From JAMWZF01 sp041628615 (GTDB lineage: Bacteria > Pseudomonadota > Alphaproteobacteria > Rhodobacterales > Rhodobacteraceae): a DNA stretch of 37,967 nucleotides. This document shows positions 1 to 7,754 of the stretch, in pieces. The position numbers and the translations under genes are program-made. Every line of letters begins with the position of its first letter. Position 1 is the first letter of the stretch. The DNA lies in assembly GCA_041628615.1 (NCBI GenBank), contig JBFKOW010000010.1:1-37967 (forward strand). The letters are read 5' to 3'. Below the pieces are notes generated by a model. That model was not told where the DNA came from. It ran no database searches and saw only the letters and a program-made list of their open reading frames with translations.

Positions 1-377
1 GTCATGATGTCGAGCATCCGCACCGCGTTCGAGCCTTCGAACTTCACGTCCATCGACCACATCTGGAAATAGACCTTGCCCATGTTCTTGGAGGTCACCA
101 CCCCCTTCTTGGGCGCGCAGCCGGCCTCGTCCCCCATCGACCGCTTGAAGTAGCTCTTGTTCTTGATCATCACCTCCTTGCCGGTGATCTTGACGTCCCG
201 CGTGCCCTTCGTGGTGTCGGTCGCCATGCCGGTGTTGGGGTAGGGGATCGGCACCCCGGGCGGGGTCGCGGGGGTCTGCGGCGGGGTGAAGCAGACGTCC
301 GGGAAGGCGCAGATCGAGCTGCCGGCGGCCTTCTTGCAGGACACCTCCATCATGTTGGCATAGACCTTGTTGGCCAT
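1..377 (-). CDS. DUF4150 (PAAR-like) domain protein, 3' end cut by window
   Basis: The reading frame starts with ATG at 377 on the minus strand and stays open to the left edge, so about 125 N-terminal residues are visible. It begins MANKVYANMMEVSCKKAAGS and continues with a Cys-containing PDVCFTPP segment, a VPIPYPNTG segment and a KNKSYFKRSMGDEAG segment. This order is typical of DUF4150, a PAAR-like family whose members sit at the tip of type VI secretion spikes and are often fused to a C-terminal toxin. The family assignment is by recognition. The role is inferred from the neighbours: it follows a ketosynthase-like gene and a DUF2169 gene on the same strand with a gap of only 3 bases. Whether a toxin domain follows cannot be seen. 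Confidence 0.85.
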   Translation of the reverse strand, partial: MANKVYANMMEVSCKKAAGSSICAFPDVCFTPPQTPATPPGVPIPYPNTGMATDTTKGTRDVKITGKEVMIKNKSYFKRSMGDEAGCAPKKGVVTSKNMGKVYFQMWSMDVKFEGSNAVRMLDIM

Positions 378-380
378 CCT

Positions 381-1391
381 TCAGCCCTCCATCCGCAGCA
401 CCGCCGCGCCGCGCCGTCCGTCGTCGTCCGAGGTATGCGCCAGCACCACCGGCCCGGGCGCGTAGCCCTTGCGCCCCGCCGCCAGCGCCACGGCCAGCAT
501 CACCGGGAAACAGGCCGCGCCGACGAAGCCGAACTCGCTCGTCGGGTGCCATATGTCGATCATGTCCTTCCGCACCCGCAGGATCCGGGTCATCGTCAGC
601 GAGGCTTCCTTGAAGTAGTACTGCTCGCCGGTCAGGTCGGCGATCCGGTAGCTGACATCCTCGAAGCTCAGCCCCGCGTCGGCCAGCGCCGCCTTCACCG
701 CCGCCACCATGCCGTCGGCGCGCAGCGGCTCGCCCGAGGTGATCGTCGCCGCCTCGGTGCCGAAGCCCAGCCCGGCGATCCGCAGCCCGCCGCCGCCCGC
801 CGGCCCGATCAGCACCGCCGCCCCGGCCTCGCCCGCCGGGAAGCCGTTGGAATGTTCCTCGGTCAGCAGCCGCTCCTCCGCCTCGAAGGCGCTCAGCGTG
901 GCGGCGACGAGGTAGCTGTCGACCCCGGCGAGGATCACCGCCGGGGCGCCGGTGGCGATCAGCGCCGCGGCGTCGCGCAGCGCCACCGCCCCGCCCGCCC
1001 GGCCATAGGGCAGCACCGCCGAGGACGGGTGCGGGTCGCCGCCATGGGCCCGCGTCACCATCGGCAGCAGCAGGTGGTCGATGCCGGCGATCCGGCCCGG
1101 CCGGTTCTTCTCGGCGACGCAGAGCAGCACCGGGATCTGCGACAGGTCCACCCCCGCCGGCGCGGCGGCGAGGCATTCGCCCACCGGTCCCTCGAGCATC
1201 GCCGCCAGCCGTTCGAGCCCCCGCGCCGGCGGCGACAGCGGCACCTGCGAGCCGTAGATCCAGGTCCCGCCGGACGAGATGAACCGCGTCTCGGTCATGT
1301 TGATGAGCCCGGCGCGATGCGCCGCGCAGGCCGCCGGGGCGGTCATGCCGATCGCCGAACAGATCCCCGAGGCGAGAACCGCGGCGCTCAT
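381..1391 (-). CDS. Ketosynthase/thiolase-fold protein, probably non-catalytic, T6SS-associated
   Basis: A 336-residue protein starts with ATG at 1391 in an ATGA overlap with the upstream DUF2169 gene, so the two are translationally coupled. It has the outline of a beta-ketoacyl synthase. The ILAGVDSY segment (about residues 153-160) and the GFPAGEAGAAVLIG segment (about 183-196) match the conserved nucleotide-fold loops of that family. The active-site Cys, normally in an A-C-S-S context before this loop, is not seen; the matching stretch (about 120-135) reads HPSSAVLPYG. The C-terminal GH(T)LGA histidine motif reads FGFVGAACF. I infer a structural or adaptor role rather than condensation chemistry. 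Ketosynthase-like genes next to DUF2169 and DUF4150 recur in type VI loci; the specific function is unknown. Confidence 0.75.
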   Translation of the reverse strand: MSAAVLASGICSAIGMTAPAACAAHRAGLINMTETRFISSGGTWIYGSQVPLSPPARGLERLAAMLEGPVGECLAAAPAGVDLSQIPVLLCVAEKNRPGRIAGIDHLLLPMVTRAHGGDPHPSSAVLPYGRAGGAVALRDAAALIATGAPAVILAGVDSYLVAATLSAFEAEERLLTEEHSNGFPAGEAGAAVLIGPAGGGGLRIAGLGFGTEAATITSGEPLRADGMVAAVKAALADAGLSFEDVSYRIADLTGEQYYFKEASLTMTRILRVRKDMIDIWHPTSEFGFVGAACFPVMLAVALAAGRKGYAPGPVVLAHTSDDDGRRGAAVLRMEG

Positions 1392-2500
1392 GCCTCGTCC
1401 TCCCCTGCATCGGGCCGCCCGAGACCGGCGAGCGGCGAATACCGCTTGCCCAGCCGGCGCGCCCGCCAGAACCCGCGGGGCCGGTGGCCGATGATCGCCT
1501 CGCGCATCTCGTGCAGGTCGCGGCGCAGCGGCAGGCTGGCCCGCCAGGTCAGGGTGATCTTGCGGTCTTCGGGCTCGATCTCGACGGTGTCCACCACCGC
1601 CTCGACCGGGATGTCGCCCTCGCGCGACCGTCTGAACACCACCGGCAGCCGCAGGTCGGGCAGTCGCATCGACACCACCGGCGGCGCGTCCTCGACGAGG
1701 TGCTGCAGCTTGACCTCCTCGCCGCCGCGCGGGTGCGGCACCTGCTGGTCGGGCGGCGCGCACTGGTAGTAGCGGTCGTCGAAGTCGTCGGGCAGGAAGG
1801 GGAAGGTGTCGCCGACCCATTCCTCGTCGTAGGTGCCGGCGTATTTCGCCCGCTCCGGCCAGCCCCGCCCGACCGGGCCGAAGGCGGCGGGGAGGTAATC
1901 GCCCCAGGGGCTTTCGACCGGCTCGCCGGGCTGCTCGCAATTCGGCAGCGGCTTGCCGTCGATCAGGCCCCGGTTGCGCCAGCGGTGCCAGCCCCGCCCC
2001 GCCGGGTTCGCCTCGTAGGCGCGGGGCAGTTCCTCGTCCGGGTCCACGTCGTCGATCCCGCCGAACGCGTAGTCGTAGGAGATCGGAAACGAGGTGAAGG
2101 GCGCGGGATCGGTGAAATCGGCCCCGACCAGTCCGGATTCCCAGGTCCGGTTGCCGACCACGTCGATCGACTTGGCCCACCGGCCGAAGGTCGCGCCCAC
2201 CCGCAGCCGCGTGACCGGGCGGGCGCCGGGGCTGTGGGCGAAACCGTTCAGGATCAGGTCGCAGGCCGGCTTGCGCAGGGCGTAGTCGGCCTCGCGCACG
2301 GTGGCCGAGAAGCCGGGCTCGCCGGTGAACTGGTCGGCCACGCAGATCTCGACCTTGCCTTCGGACCAGGGGCAGACGGCCCCCTGCTCGGCGGGGAAGG
2401 CCAGCGCCCGCTTGACGACGACAATGACGTATTCCCGCCCCGAAGGATCGATGCCGAGGGAAAAGCCGGCCGCGCCCATGTCGTTGAAATCAATTAACAT
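1388..2500 (-). CDS. DUF2169 domain-containing protein (T6SS adaptor/chaperone family)
   Basis: A 370-residue protein starting MLIDFNDMGAAGF. The REYVIVVVKRALAFP segment near residues 23-37 and the later KPACDLILNG and KSIDVVGNRTWE segments are the usual landmarks of DUF2169. Members of this family are encoded beside PAAR/DUF4150 spike proteins; characterised examples load PAAR-linked effectors onto VgrG. It is the first gene of a three-gene minus-strand operon whose last visible member is the DUF4150 protein. The start was chosen because family members begin only about 20 residues before the VVVVK strand; no strong ribosome-binding site precedes it. The adaptor role is inferred from family and context. 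Confidence 0.85.
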   Translation of the reverse strand: MLIDFNDMGAAGFSLGIDPSGREYVIVVVKRALAFPAEQGAVCPWSEGKVEICVADQFTGEPGFSATVREADYALRKPACDLILNGFAHSPGARPVTRLRVGATFGRWAKSIDVVGNRTWESGLVGADFTDPAPFTSFPISYDYAFGGIDDVDPDEELPRAYEANPAGRGWHRWRNRGLIDGKPLPNCEQPGEPVESPWGDYLPAAFGPVGRGWPERAKYAGTYDEEWVGDTFPFLPDDFDDRYYQCAPPDQQVPHPRGGEEVKLQHLVEDAPPVVSMRLPDLRLPVVFRRSREGDIPVEAVVDTVEIEPEDRKITLTWRASLPLRRDLHEMREAIIGHRPRGFWRARRLGKRYSPLAGLGRPDAGEDEA

Positions 2501-2582
2501 CGCGAAACGCTAAAGTGTCTCGCGCCAGCTTTCCACAGAACGGGCAGGCGGGGAAGCCCTGATTTCCGGACCCCGCGCCGGC

Positions 2583-3299
2583 TCAGCCGGTGGCGGGCTT
2601 GCGCGCGACCCCCATGTAGATCACCGCCAGCCCCGGCACCCGGCCGAAGGTGAAGTCGCCGCGCCGGGTGATGCCGCGCGGCCCGAGCCCCGCCATCGGC
2701 CCGGGCACCAGCCCGACGCCGCGCAGCCCGGCGGTCAGTTCGGCCGGCTTGATGAACATCGCCGGGTCGTGGGTGCCCTTCGGCAGCAGGCCGAGCAGGT
2801 CCTCGGCGACGGTGATGGTGGCGAAGCGCGCGACCGGGTTGCGGTTGATCGTGTCGAACAGGAACTGCCCGCCGGGCCGCAGCACCCGCGCCACCTCGGC
2901 CAGCACCCGGCCCAGGTCGGCCACGTGTTCGAGCACGTCGACGCAGACCACCGCGTCGAAGGCGGCGCCGGGGTAGGGCAGGGCCTCGCCGACGCCGGTG
3001 TCGTAGCGGATCGCGAGCCCCTCCGCGGCGGCATGGGTCCGGGCGGCGGCGATCGCCTCGGCTGCCGGGTCGATCCCGGTGACGTTCGCGCCGCGCCGGG
3101 CCAGGGCTTCGGCCATGAAGCCGCCGGCGCAGCCGAGGTCGAGCACGTCCCGCCCGGACCAGTCGATGTGCCGGTCGAACCAGCCCAGCCGCCCCGGCAC
3201 CATGTTGCGCAGGGTCCGCACCCAGCGGATGTCGTCGGACCACCAGCGCGCGGCCACGTCGTCGTAGATGGTCAGGACGTTGCGCCGGATCTCAGCCAT
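2583..3299 (-). CDS. ubiG-like: UbiG-like SAM-dependent O-methyltransferase
   Basis: A 238-residue class I methyltransferase. The SAM-binding motif I is VLDLGCAGG at about residues 52-60, followed by the acidic GIDPA loop near 74-78 and motif II VVCVDVLEHVADL. The N-terminal YDDVAARWW segment matches the start of UbiG, which methylates polyprenyl-hydroxyphenol and demethylubiquinol intermediates of ubiquinone synthesis. The match covers the whole UbiG length, but the genome may hold another, canonical ubiG; this copy sits with a membrane methyltransferase rather than with ubiquinone genes. Its start overlaps the end of the upstream membrane protein gene by 8 bases, so the two are probably co-transcribed and may act together on a lipid or quinone. 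The exact substrate is uncertain. Confidence 0.75.
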   Translation of the reverse strand: MAEIRRNVLTIYDDVAARWWSDDIRWVRTLRNMVPGRLGWFDRHIDWSGRDVLDLGCAGGFMAEALARRGANVTGIDPAAEAIAAARTHAAAEGLAIRYDTGVGEALPYPGAAFDAVVCVDVLEHVADLGRVLAEVARVLRPGGQFLFDTINRNPVARFATITVAEDLLGLLPKGTHDPAMFIKPAELTAGLRGVGLVPGPMAGLGPRGITRRGDFTFGRVPGLAVIYMGVARKPATG

Positions 3300-4143
3300 C
3301 GCGAATTCTCCTCGGGAACGGCAGGGCGTAGGGGACCCGCGCCCGGTAATTGGCGAAACGGTCGCCGTAGAGCGCCGCGAACCGCCGTTCCTTCCATCGC
3401 GGCGCCAGCAGGCAGTAGGCGGTCAGCACGGTGGCCAGCGCGGCCTGGTCCGGGGTCCACACCGGCACCGTCCAGAGGGTGAGCGCGAAGGCCACGTAGA
3501 TCGGCTGCCGGATCACCGCGAACAGCCCGGTTTCCGGCATGTCGGGGAACCGCGGCCGCACCCCCCGCGCCAGCGACATCCAGCCTAGCGCGCCGGACTG
3601 CAACTCCGGCCCGCCGTCCCAGATCGCCCGGCCGAGCAGCAGCCAGGCCCCGGCATAGGCGGCGCAAAGCGCCCAGAACGCCGCCCCCTCGGCCCGCCAC
3701 CAGACGATCCCGCTGGGCGTCCAGAGCCAGAACAGCGCGATGAGTTGGACCGAGGCGATCATCGCGTAGGTCGTCGTCGCCAGCGTCGCGCCGTGCGGGG
3801 CGGGCGCGAGCCGGGCGAGGACCGACCGCCCGCGCCGCCCCAGCAGCAGCGAATGGACCAGCGGGAACTGCAGGATCAGCAGCGCGTTGGCGCCCGTCGC
3901 CCAGGGCTGCGGCAGCCGCCCGAACCCGGCGGTCATGCCCAGGAACATCGCCACCGCCATGCCGCCGACCCCGAGCGCGAAAAGCCCGTGGCAGAGCATC
4001 CCCCAGGCCAGGGCCAGCCGCACCCGCCCCGACCCCGGCGGCGCGTGGAGCACGCCGCGCGCGAGCCACGCGAGCCGCCGACCCGGCGGAGCGTCCGCCG
4101 CCGGGGGGGCGTCGATCATCGCGTCTGTCGGGTTGTGGCGCAT
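3292..4143 (-). CDS. Integral membrane methyltransferase-family protein (ICMT/PEMT/MddA-like)
   Basis: A 283-residue protein with about six hydrophobic segments. Near the C-terminus it has RQPIYVAFALTLW, followed by a hydrophobic helix and then KERRFAALYGDRFANYRARVP. This is the conserved half of the isoprenylcysteine/phospholipid methyltransferase superfamily, which also includes methanethiol S-methyltransferase MddA and NnrU-like proteins. The R-P-x-Y-x-x-F signature and the E-R-x-F-x-x-x-Y-G-x-x-Y-x-x-Y/R-x-x-V pattern are visible. The substrate (thiol, lipid or quinone) cannot be decided from sequence. The gene overlaps the start of the downstream UbiG-like gene by 8 bases. An alternative start is the internal Met about eight codons in. 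Confidence 0.7.
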   Translation of the reverse strand: MRHNPTDAMIDAPPAADAPPGRRLAWLARGVLHAPPGSGRVRLALAWGMLCHGLFALGVGGMAVAMFLGMTAGFGRLPQPWATGANALLILQFPLVHSLLLGRRGRSVLARLAPAPHGATLATTTYAMIASVQLIALFWLWTPSGIVWWRAEGAAFWALCAAYAGAWLLLGRAIWDGGPELQSGALGWMSLARGVRPRFPDMPETGLFAVIRQPIYVAFALTLWTVPVWTPDQAALATVLTAYCLLAPRWKERRFAALYGDRFANYRARVPYALPFPRRIRDG

Positions 4144-4234
4144 CTCGGCGCGGGGACCTAAGCCGATTTTCCGCTCCGGCCAGTCCGCCGCCGGGATTGC
4201 CTTTGCCCCGGCGGTTTGGCAAGGGAGAGCCGTC

Positions 4235-4310
4235 GCCGGTCTAGCTCAGCTGGTAGAGCAACTGATTTGTAATCAGTGGGTCGGGGGTTCGAGTCCCTCG
4301 ACCGGCACCA
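4235..4310 (+). tRNA. tRNA-Thr (anticodon UGU)
   Basis: The cloverleaf is complete. The acceptor stem pairs 4235-4241 (GCCGGTC) with 4300-4306 (GACCGGC), followed by discriminator A 4307 and an encoded CCA at 4308-4310. The D-arm is GCTC...GAGC. The anticodon stem ACTGA/TCAGT encloses the loop TTTGTAA, with anticodon TGT at 4268-4270. The T-loop is TTCGAGT. The tRNA stands alone between oppositely oriented genes. Confidence 0.97.
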
Positions 4311-4373
4311 CGCCCCCGGCCGTCCCCCTGCGATCCGCGATCCCGGCGCCCCGCCCGCGCGCCGTCGCGCTTG

Positions 4374-4404
4374 CGGCCCCGGGACGGTCCCGAAGTCGGG
4401 GCCG
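4374..4404. terminator. Stem-loop downstream of tRNA-Thr, possible terminator
   Basis: CGGCCCCG (4374-4381) pairs perfectly with CGGGGCCG (4397-4404) around a 15-base loop. A competing smaller hairpin GGGAC/GTCCC lies at 4381-4391. There is no T-run, so it may act with Rho, or be an operator, since it ends 8 bases before the predicted -35 box of the ABC operon. Confidence 0.35.
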
Positions 4405-4412
4405 TGGTCGGG

Positions 4413-4440
4413 TTGAACTCCCCCCGCGCGCGCATATACC
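4413..4440 (+). promoter_or_regulatory. Predicted sigma-70-type promoter of the ABC transporter operon
   Basis: TTGAAC (4413-4418) and TATACC (4435-4440) are separated by 16 bases, close to the housekeeping consensus. Transcription would start near 4447, about 40 bases upstream of the first binding-protein start codon. This is sequence-based prediction only. Confidence 0.5.
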
Positions 4441-4485
4441 AAGGATCGGTCATTCGGACTTCACCGGAACAACAGGGAGACAACA

Positions 4486-6063
4486 ATGAAATCCACAGGG
4501 ATCATCGCCGCCGCGTTGCTGGCCAGCACCGCGATCGGCGCCTCCGCCGAGACCTTGCGCTGGGCGCGCGCCGGGGATTCGCTGACGCTCGACCCGCACG
4601 CCCAGAACGAGGGCCCGACCCACACGCTCGCCCACCAGATCTACGAACCGCTGATCATCCGCGACATGACCGGCGAGTTCCAGGCCGCGCTGGCGACCGA
4701 ATGGGCGCCGAAGGACGGCGATCCGAACGTCTGGGTGTTCAAGCTGCGCGAGGGCGTGACCTACCATGACGGCGCCGCCTTCACCGCCGAGGACGTGGTG
4801 TTCTCGATCGAGCGGGCGAAGTCCGAGCAGTCGAACATGAAGGAACTGCTGTCCTCGGTCGTCGAGGTGCGGGCGGTGGACGACCACACCGTCGAGTTCG
4901 TCACCGACGGGCCGAACCCGATCCTGCCGTCCAACCTCACCAACCTGTTCATCATGGACAAGGGCTGGGCCGAGGCGAACAACGCCGTTGCGGTGCAGGA
5001 CGTGGAGGGCGGCGAGCAGACCTTCGCCGCGACCAACGCCAACGGCACCGGCGCCTACCGCCTCGTCAGCCGCGAGCCCGACGTGCGCACCGTCCTGACC
5101 CAGAACGCGGATTACTGGGGCAAGGACATGTTCCCGATGGAGGTGACCGAGATCGTCTACACCCCGATCCAGAACGCCGCGACCCGCGTCGCCGCGCTCC
5201 TGTCGGGCGAGGTCGACTTCATCCAGGACGTGCCGGTGCAGGACCTCGGCCGGGTGGCCGAGACCGAGGGCCTCGTGGTCAAGACCGCGCCGCAGAACCG
5301 GGTGATCTTCTTCGGCATGAACATGGGCGCCGAGGATCTTGCCAACGACGATGTCGAAGGCGCCAACCCGCTGGCCGACGTCCGCGTCCGCCGGGCGATG
5401 TCGATGGCGATCAACCGCGACGCGATCCGCCAGGTGGTGATGCGCGAGCAGAGCCAGCCCGCCGGGATGATCGCGCCGCCCTTCGTCAACGGCTGGACCG
5501 CCGAGATGGACGCCGCGGCGACGACCGACGTGGAGGCCGCCCGGGCGCTGATGCAGGAAGCGGGCTACGGCGACGGCTTCTCGATCCAGCTCGACTGCCC
5601 GAACGACCGCTACATCAACGACGAGGCGATCTGCCAGGCCGCCGTCGGGATGCTGGCGCAGATCGGCATCACCGTGAACCTCGACGCCAAGCCGAAGGCC
5701 CAGCACTTCCCGCTCATCACCAACGCCGAGACGGATTTCTACATGCTCGGCTGGGGCGTGCCGACCTACGACTCGGAATACATCTTCAACTTCCTCGTCC
5801 ACACCCGCGGGTCGGACCGGGGCAGCTGGAACAACACCGGCTACTCGAACCCCGAGATCGACGCCAAGATCGTCAGCCTCGCCTCCGAGACCGACCTCGA
5901 GGCCCGCAATGCCACCATCGCCGAGATCTGGGAAGTGGTGCAGGCCGAGCAGCTCTACATCCCGCTGCATCACCAGGTGCTGAACTGGGGCATGGCCGAC
6001 AAGGTGGTGACCGAGGTCAGCCCCGAGGACGACCCCAAGTTCAAGTTCTTCGAGATCAACTGA
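4486..6063 (+). CDS. ABC transporter substrate-binding protein, family 5 (first of two)
   Basis: A 525-residue periplasmic solute-binding protein. A Sec signal peptide occupies residues 1-21 (hydrophobic core IIAAALLAS, cleavage after GASA). The family-5 (DppA/OppA) hallmarks follow: LDPHAQNE near the mature start, LREGVTYHDGAAFTAEDVVFS, and late CPNDRYINDEAICQAAVGML. The start at 4486 is preceded by a purine-rich AGGGAGA site. It heads an operon with a second binding protein, two DppBC-type permeases and two ATPases, so it delivers a peptide, opine or similar solute to that importer. The true ligand cannot be read from sequence. Its closest visible relative is the next gene, which shares the CPNDRYINDE motif and overall length. 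Confidence 0.92.
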   Translation: MKSTGIIAAALLASTAIGASAETLRWARAGDSLTLDPHAQNEGPTHTLAHQIYEPLIIRDMTGEFQAALATEWAPKDGDPNVWVFKLREGVTYHDGAAFTAEDVVFSIERAKSEQSNMKELLSSVVEVRAVDDHTVEFVTDGPNPILPSNLTNLFIMDKGWAEANNAVAVQDVEGGEQTFAATNANGTGAYRLVSREPDVRTVLTQNADYWGKDMFPMEVTEIVYTPIQNAATRVAALLSGEVDFIQDVPVQDLGRVAETEGLVVKTAPQNRVIFFGMNMGAEDLANDDVEGANPLADVRVRRAMSMAINRDAIRQVVMREQSQPAGMIAPPFVNGWTAEMDAAATTDVEAARALMQEAGYGDGFSIQLDCPNDRYINDEAICQAAVGMLAQIGITVNLDAKPKAQHFPLITNAETDFYMLGWGVPTYDSEYIFNFLVHTRGSDRGSWNNTGYSNPEIDAKIVSLASETDLEARNATIAEIWEVVQAEQLYIPLHHQVLNWGMADKVVTEVSPEDDPKFKFFEIN

Positions 6064-6103
6064 TCTTGCGTTGACCTGACGCGCTGACGCTGCGTCAATC
6101 GAA

Positions 6104-6131
6104 GCCCCGGGCGCGAACCTGCGCCCGGGGC
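6104..6131 (+). repeat. Perfect 11-bp inverted repeat between the two binding-protein genes
   Basis: GCCCCGGGCGC (6104-6114) and its exact complement (6121-6131) flank the 6-base loop GAACCT. No T-run follows. In ABC operons such intercistronic hairpins often protect the 3' end of the binding-protein message and lower expression of downstream genes. That role is inferred here. Confidence 0.65.
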
Positions 6132-6168
6132 GCTCGTCCGGAGCTGTTCGGAAGAAAGGACTCCCGCC

Positions 6169-7722
6169 ATGAGAACCCCCGTCATTCTTGCAACTCTCTG
6201 CGCTCTGGCCGTTCCGGCCTCGGCCGAGACCTTCCGCTGGGCCAGCCAGACCGACCCGAACACGATGGACCCCCATGCTGGCAACTCCGCGCCGGTTCTG
6301 GGCTTTCTCAACAACGTCTACGAGGGTCTCGTCCGCCGCGGCCGCGACATGGCGATCGAGCCGTCGCTGGCCACCGCCTGGGAACCCATCGGCGCAGGCG
6401 AGGGCTGGCGCTTCACCCTGCGCGAGGGCGTGACCTTCCACGACGGGTCGGCCTTCACCGCCGAGGACGTGGTGTTCTCCTACCAACGCGCCTCGTCGCC
6501 GGAATCCGACACCGCGAGCTGGTTCTCGGGGGTCACCGAGGTGATCGCCGTCGACGACTACACCGTCGACATCCTGACCAGCGCTCCGAACCCGATCTTT
6601 CCCGATTCCATCGCCAACTGGATGATGATGGACAGCGGCTGGGCCGCCGCCAACGGCGCCGAGCGGCCCAATATCGAGCAGGGCAACTTCGCCACCCTGA
6701 ACACCAACGGCACCGGCCCCTACCGGGTGGCCGAGCGCGACCCCGGCCTGCGCACCGTCCTGACCCCGTTCGAGGACTGGTGGGGCGAGGACCGCGGCAA
6801 CGTGACCGAGGCGGTCTTCACCCCGATCGACAATTCCGCCACCGCGGTCGCCGCGCTGCTGTCGGGCGACGTGGACATGATCAACCCGGTGCCGGTGCAG
6901 GACGCCGACCGGCTCGATGCCGCCGAGGGCGTGAAGCTGCTGCGCGGGGTCGAGGCGCGCGTCATCATGTTCGGCTTCAGCCAGGACAAGGACACGCTGG
7001 TGGGCGGCGGCGACACCGCGGGGAACCCGTTCTCCGATCCCCGCGTCCGGCAGGCGGTGGCCCACGCGATCAACGTGCCGGCGATCCTGCAGACCATCAT
7101 GCGCAACTCGGCCGAACCGGCGGCGCAACTGGTCAGCCCGGCGATGCGCGGCTATTCCGAGGGGCTCTCGGAGCGGCCGGCGCTCGATCCCGACCGGGCG
7201 AAGGCGCTGCTGGCCGAGGCCGGCTATCCCGACGGCTTCCCGTTCCTGCTGAAATGCCCCAACGACCGTTACATCAACGACGAATCCGTCTGCCAGGCGG
7301 CGGTGGGGATGCTGGCGCAGATCGGGCTTCAGGCGCAGCTCGACGCGATCCCGGTGCGCAACTACTGGACCGAACTCCGGGCCGACGCCTACGACATGTA
7401 CCTGCTGGGCTGGTCGCCGGGCACCTTCGACGCCGAGCACCCGTTCCGCTTCCTCGTCCACACCCCGCAGGAAAACATCGGCACCTGGAACTTCGGCGGC
7501 TATTCGAACCCGCGGGTCGACGAACTGATCCCGGCGGTGCAGTCCGAGATCGACGACGCCGCCCGGCAGGCGATGCTGGACGAGATCGCCGGGATCGTGC
7601 AGCAGGACATGGTCTACGTGCCGCTCTACGTGCAGCCTCTGCTCTGGGGCGCGGCGGACAATGTCGACCTGACCCAGCGCGAGGACAACTTCTTCATCCT
7701 GCGCTGGACCAACGTGAACTGA
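6169..7722 (+). CDS. ABC transporter substrate-binding protein, family 5 (second of two)
   Basis: A 517-residue paralogue of the preceding binding protein. It has a short signal peptide (residues 1-19, ending VPASA) and the same landmarks: MDPHAGNS, LREGVTFHDGSAFTAEDVVFS, and CPNDRYINDESVCQAAVGML. A GAAAGGA ribosome-binding site lies just upstream of the ATG. The two proteins have clearly diverged along their length (many substitutions and small indels), so they probably bind different ligands or differ in affinity while sharing one permease. The gene is 32 bases from the first permease gene, in the same operon. Confidence 0.92.
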   Translation: MRTPVILATLCALAVPASAETFRWASQTDPNTMDPHAGNSAPVLGFLNNVYEGLVRRGRDMAIEPSLATAWEPIGAGEGWRFTLREGVTFHDGSAFTAEDVVFSYQRASSPESDTASWFSGVTEVIAVDDYTVDILTSAPNPIFPDSIANWMMMDSGWAAANGAERPNIEQGNFATLNTNGTGPYRVAERDPGLRTVLTPFEDWWGEDRGNVTEAVFTPIDNSATAVAALLSGDVDMINPVPVQDADRLDAAEGVKLLRGVEARVIMFGFSQDKDTLVGGGDTAGNPFSDPRVRQAVAHAINVPAILQTIMRNSAEPAAQLVSPAMRGYSEGLSERPALDPDRAKALLAEAGYPDGFPFLLKCPNDRYINDESVCQAAVGMLAQIGLQAQLDAIPVRNYWTELRADAYDMYLLGWSPGTFDAEHPFRFLVHTPQENIGTWNFGGYSNPRVDELIPAVQSEIDDAARQAMLDEIAGIVQQDMVYVPLYVQPLLWGAADNVDLTQREDNFFILRWTNVN

Positions 7723-7754
7723 CCGCGACCTGAGCGCGAACCGACGGGGGACCG

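Noticed and set aside
1392..2180. N-terminal extension of the ketosynthase-like protein to 599 residues
   Set aside because: The extension is the DUF2169 gene in a wrong frame; ATG 1391 gives a normal family start and an ATGA overlap.
4450..7461. Long open frame (about 1,000 codons) on the minus strand opposite the two binding-protein genes
   Set aside because: It is a shadow of high-GC coding DNA: the product is His/Arg/Gly-rich without domains, while the plus strand has two clear binding proteins with signal peptides.
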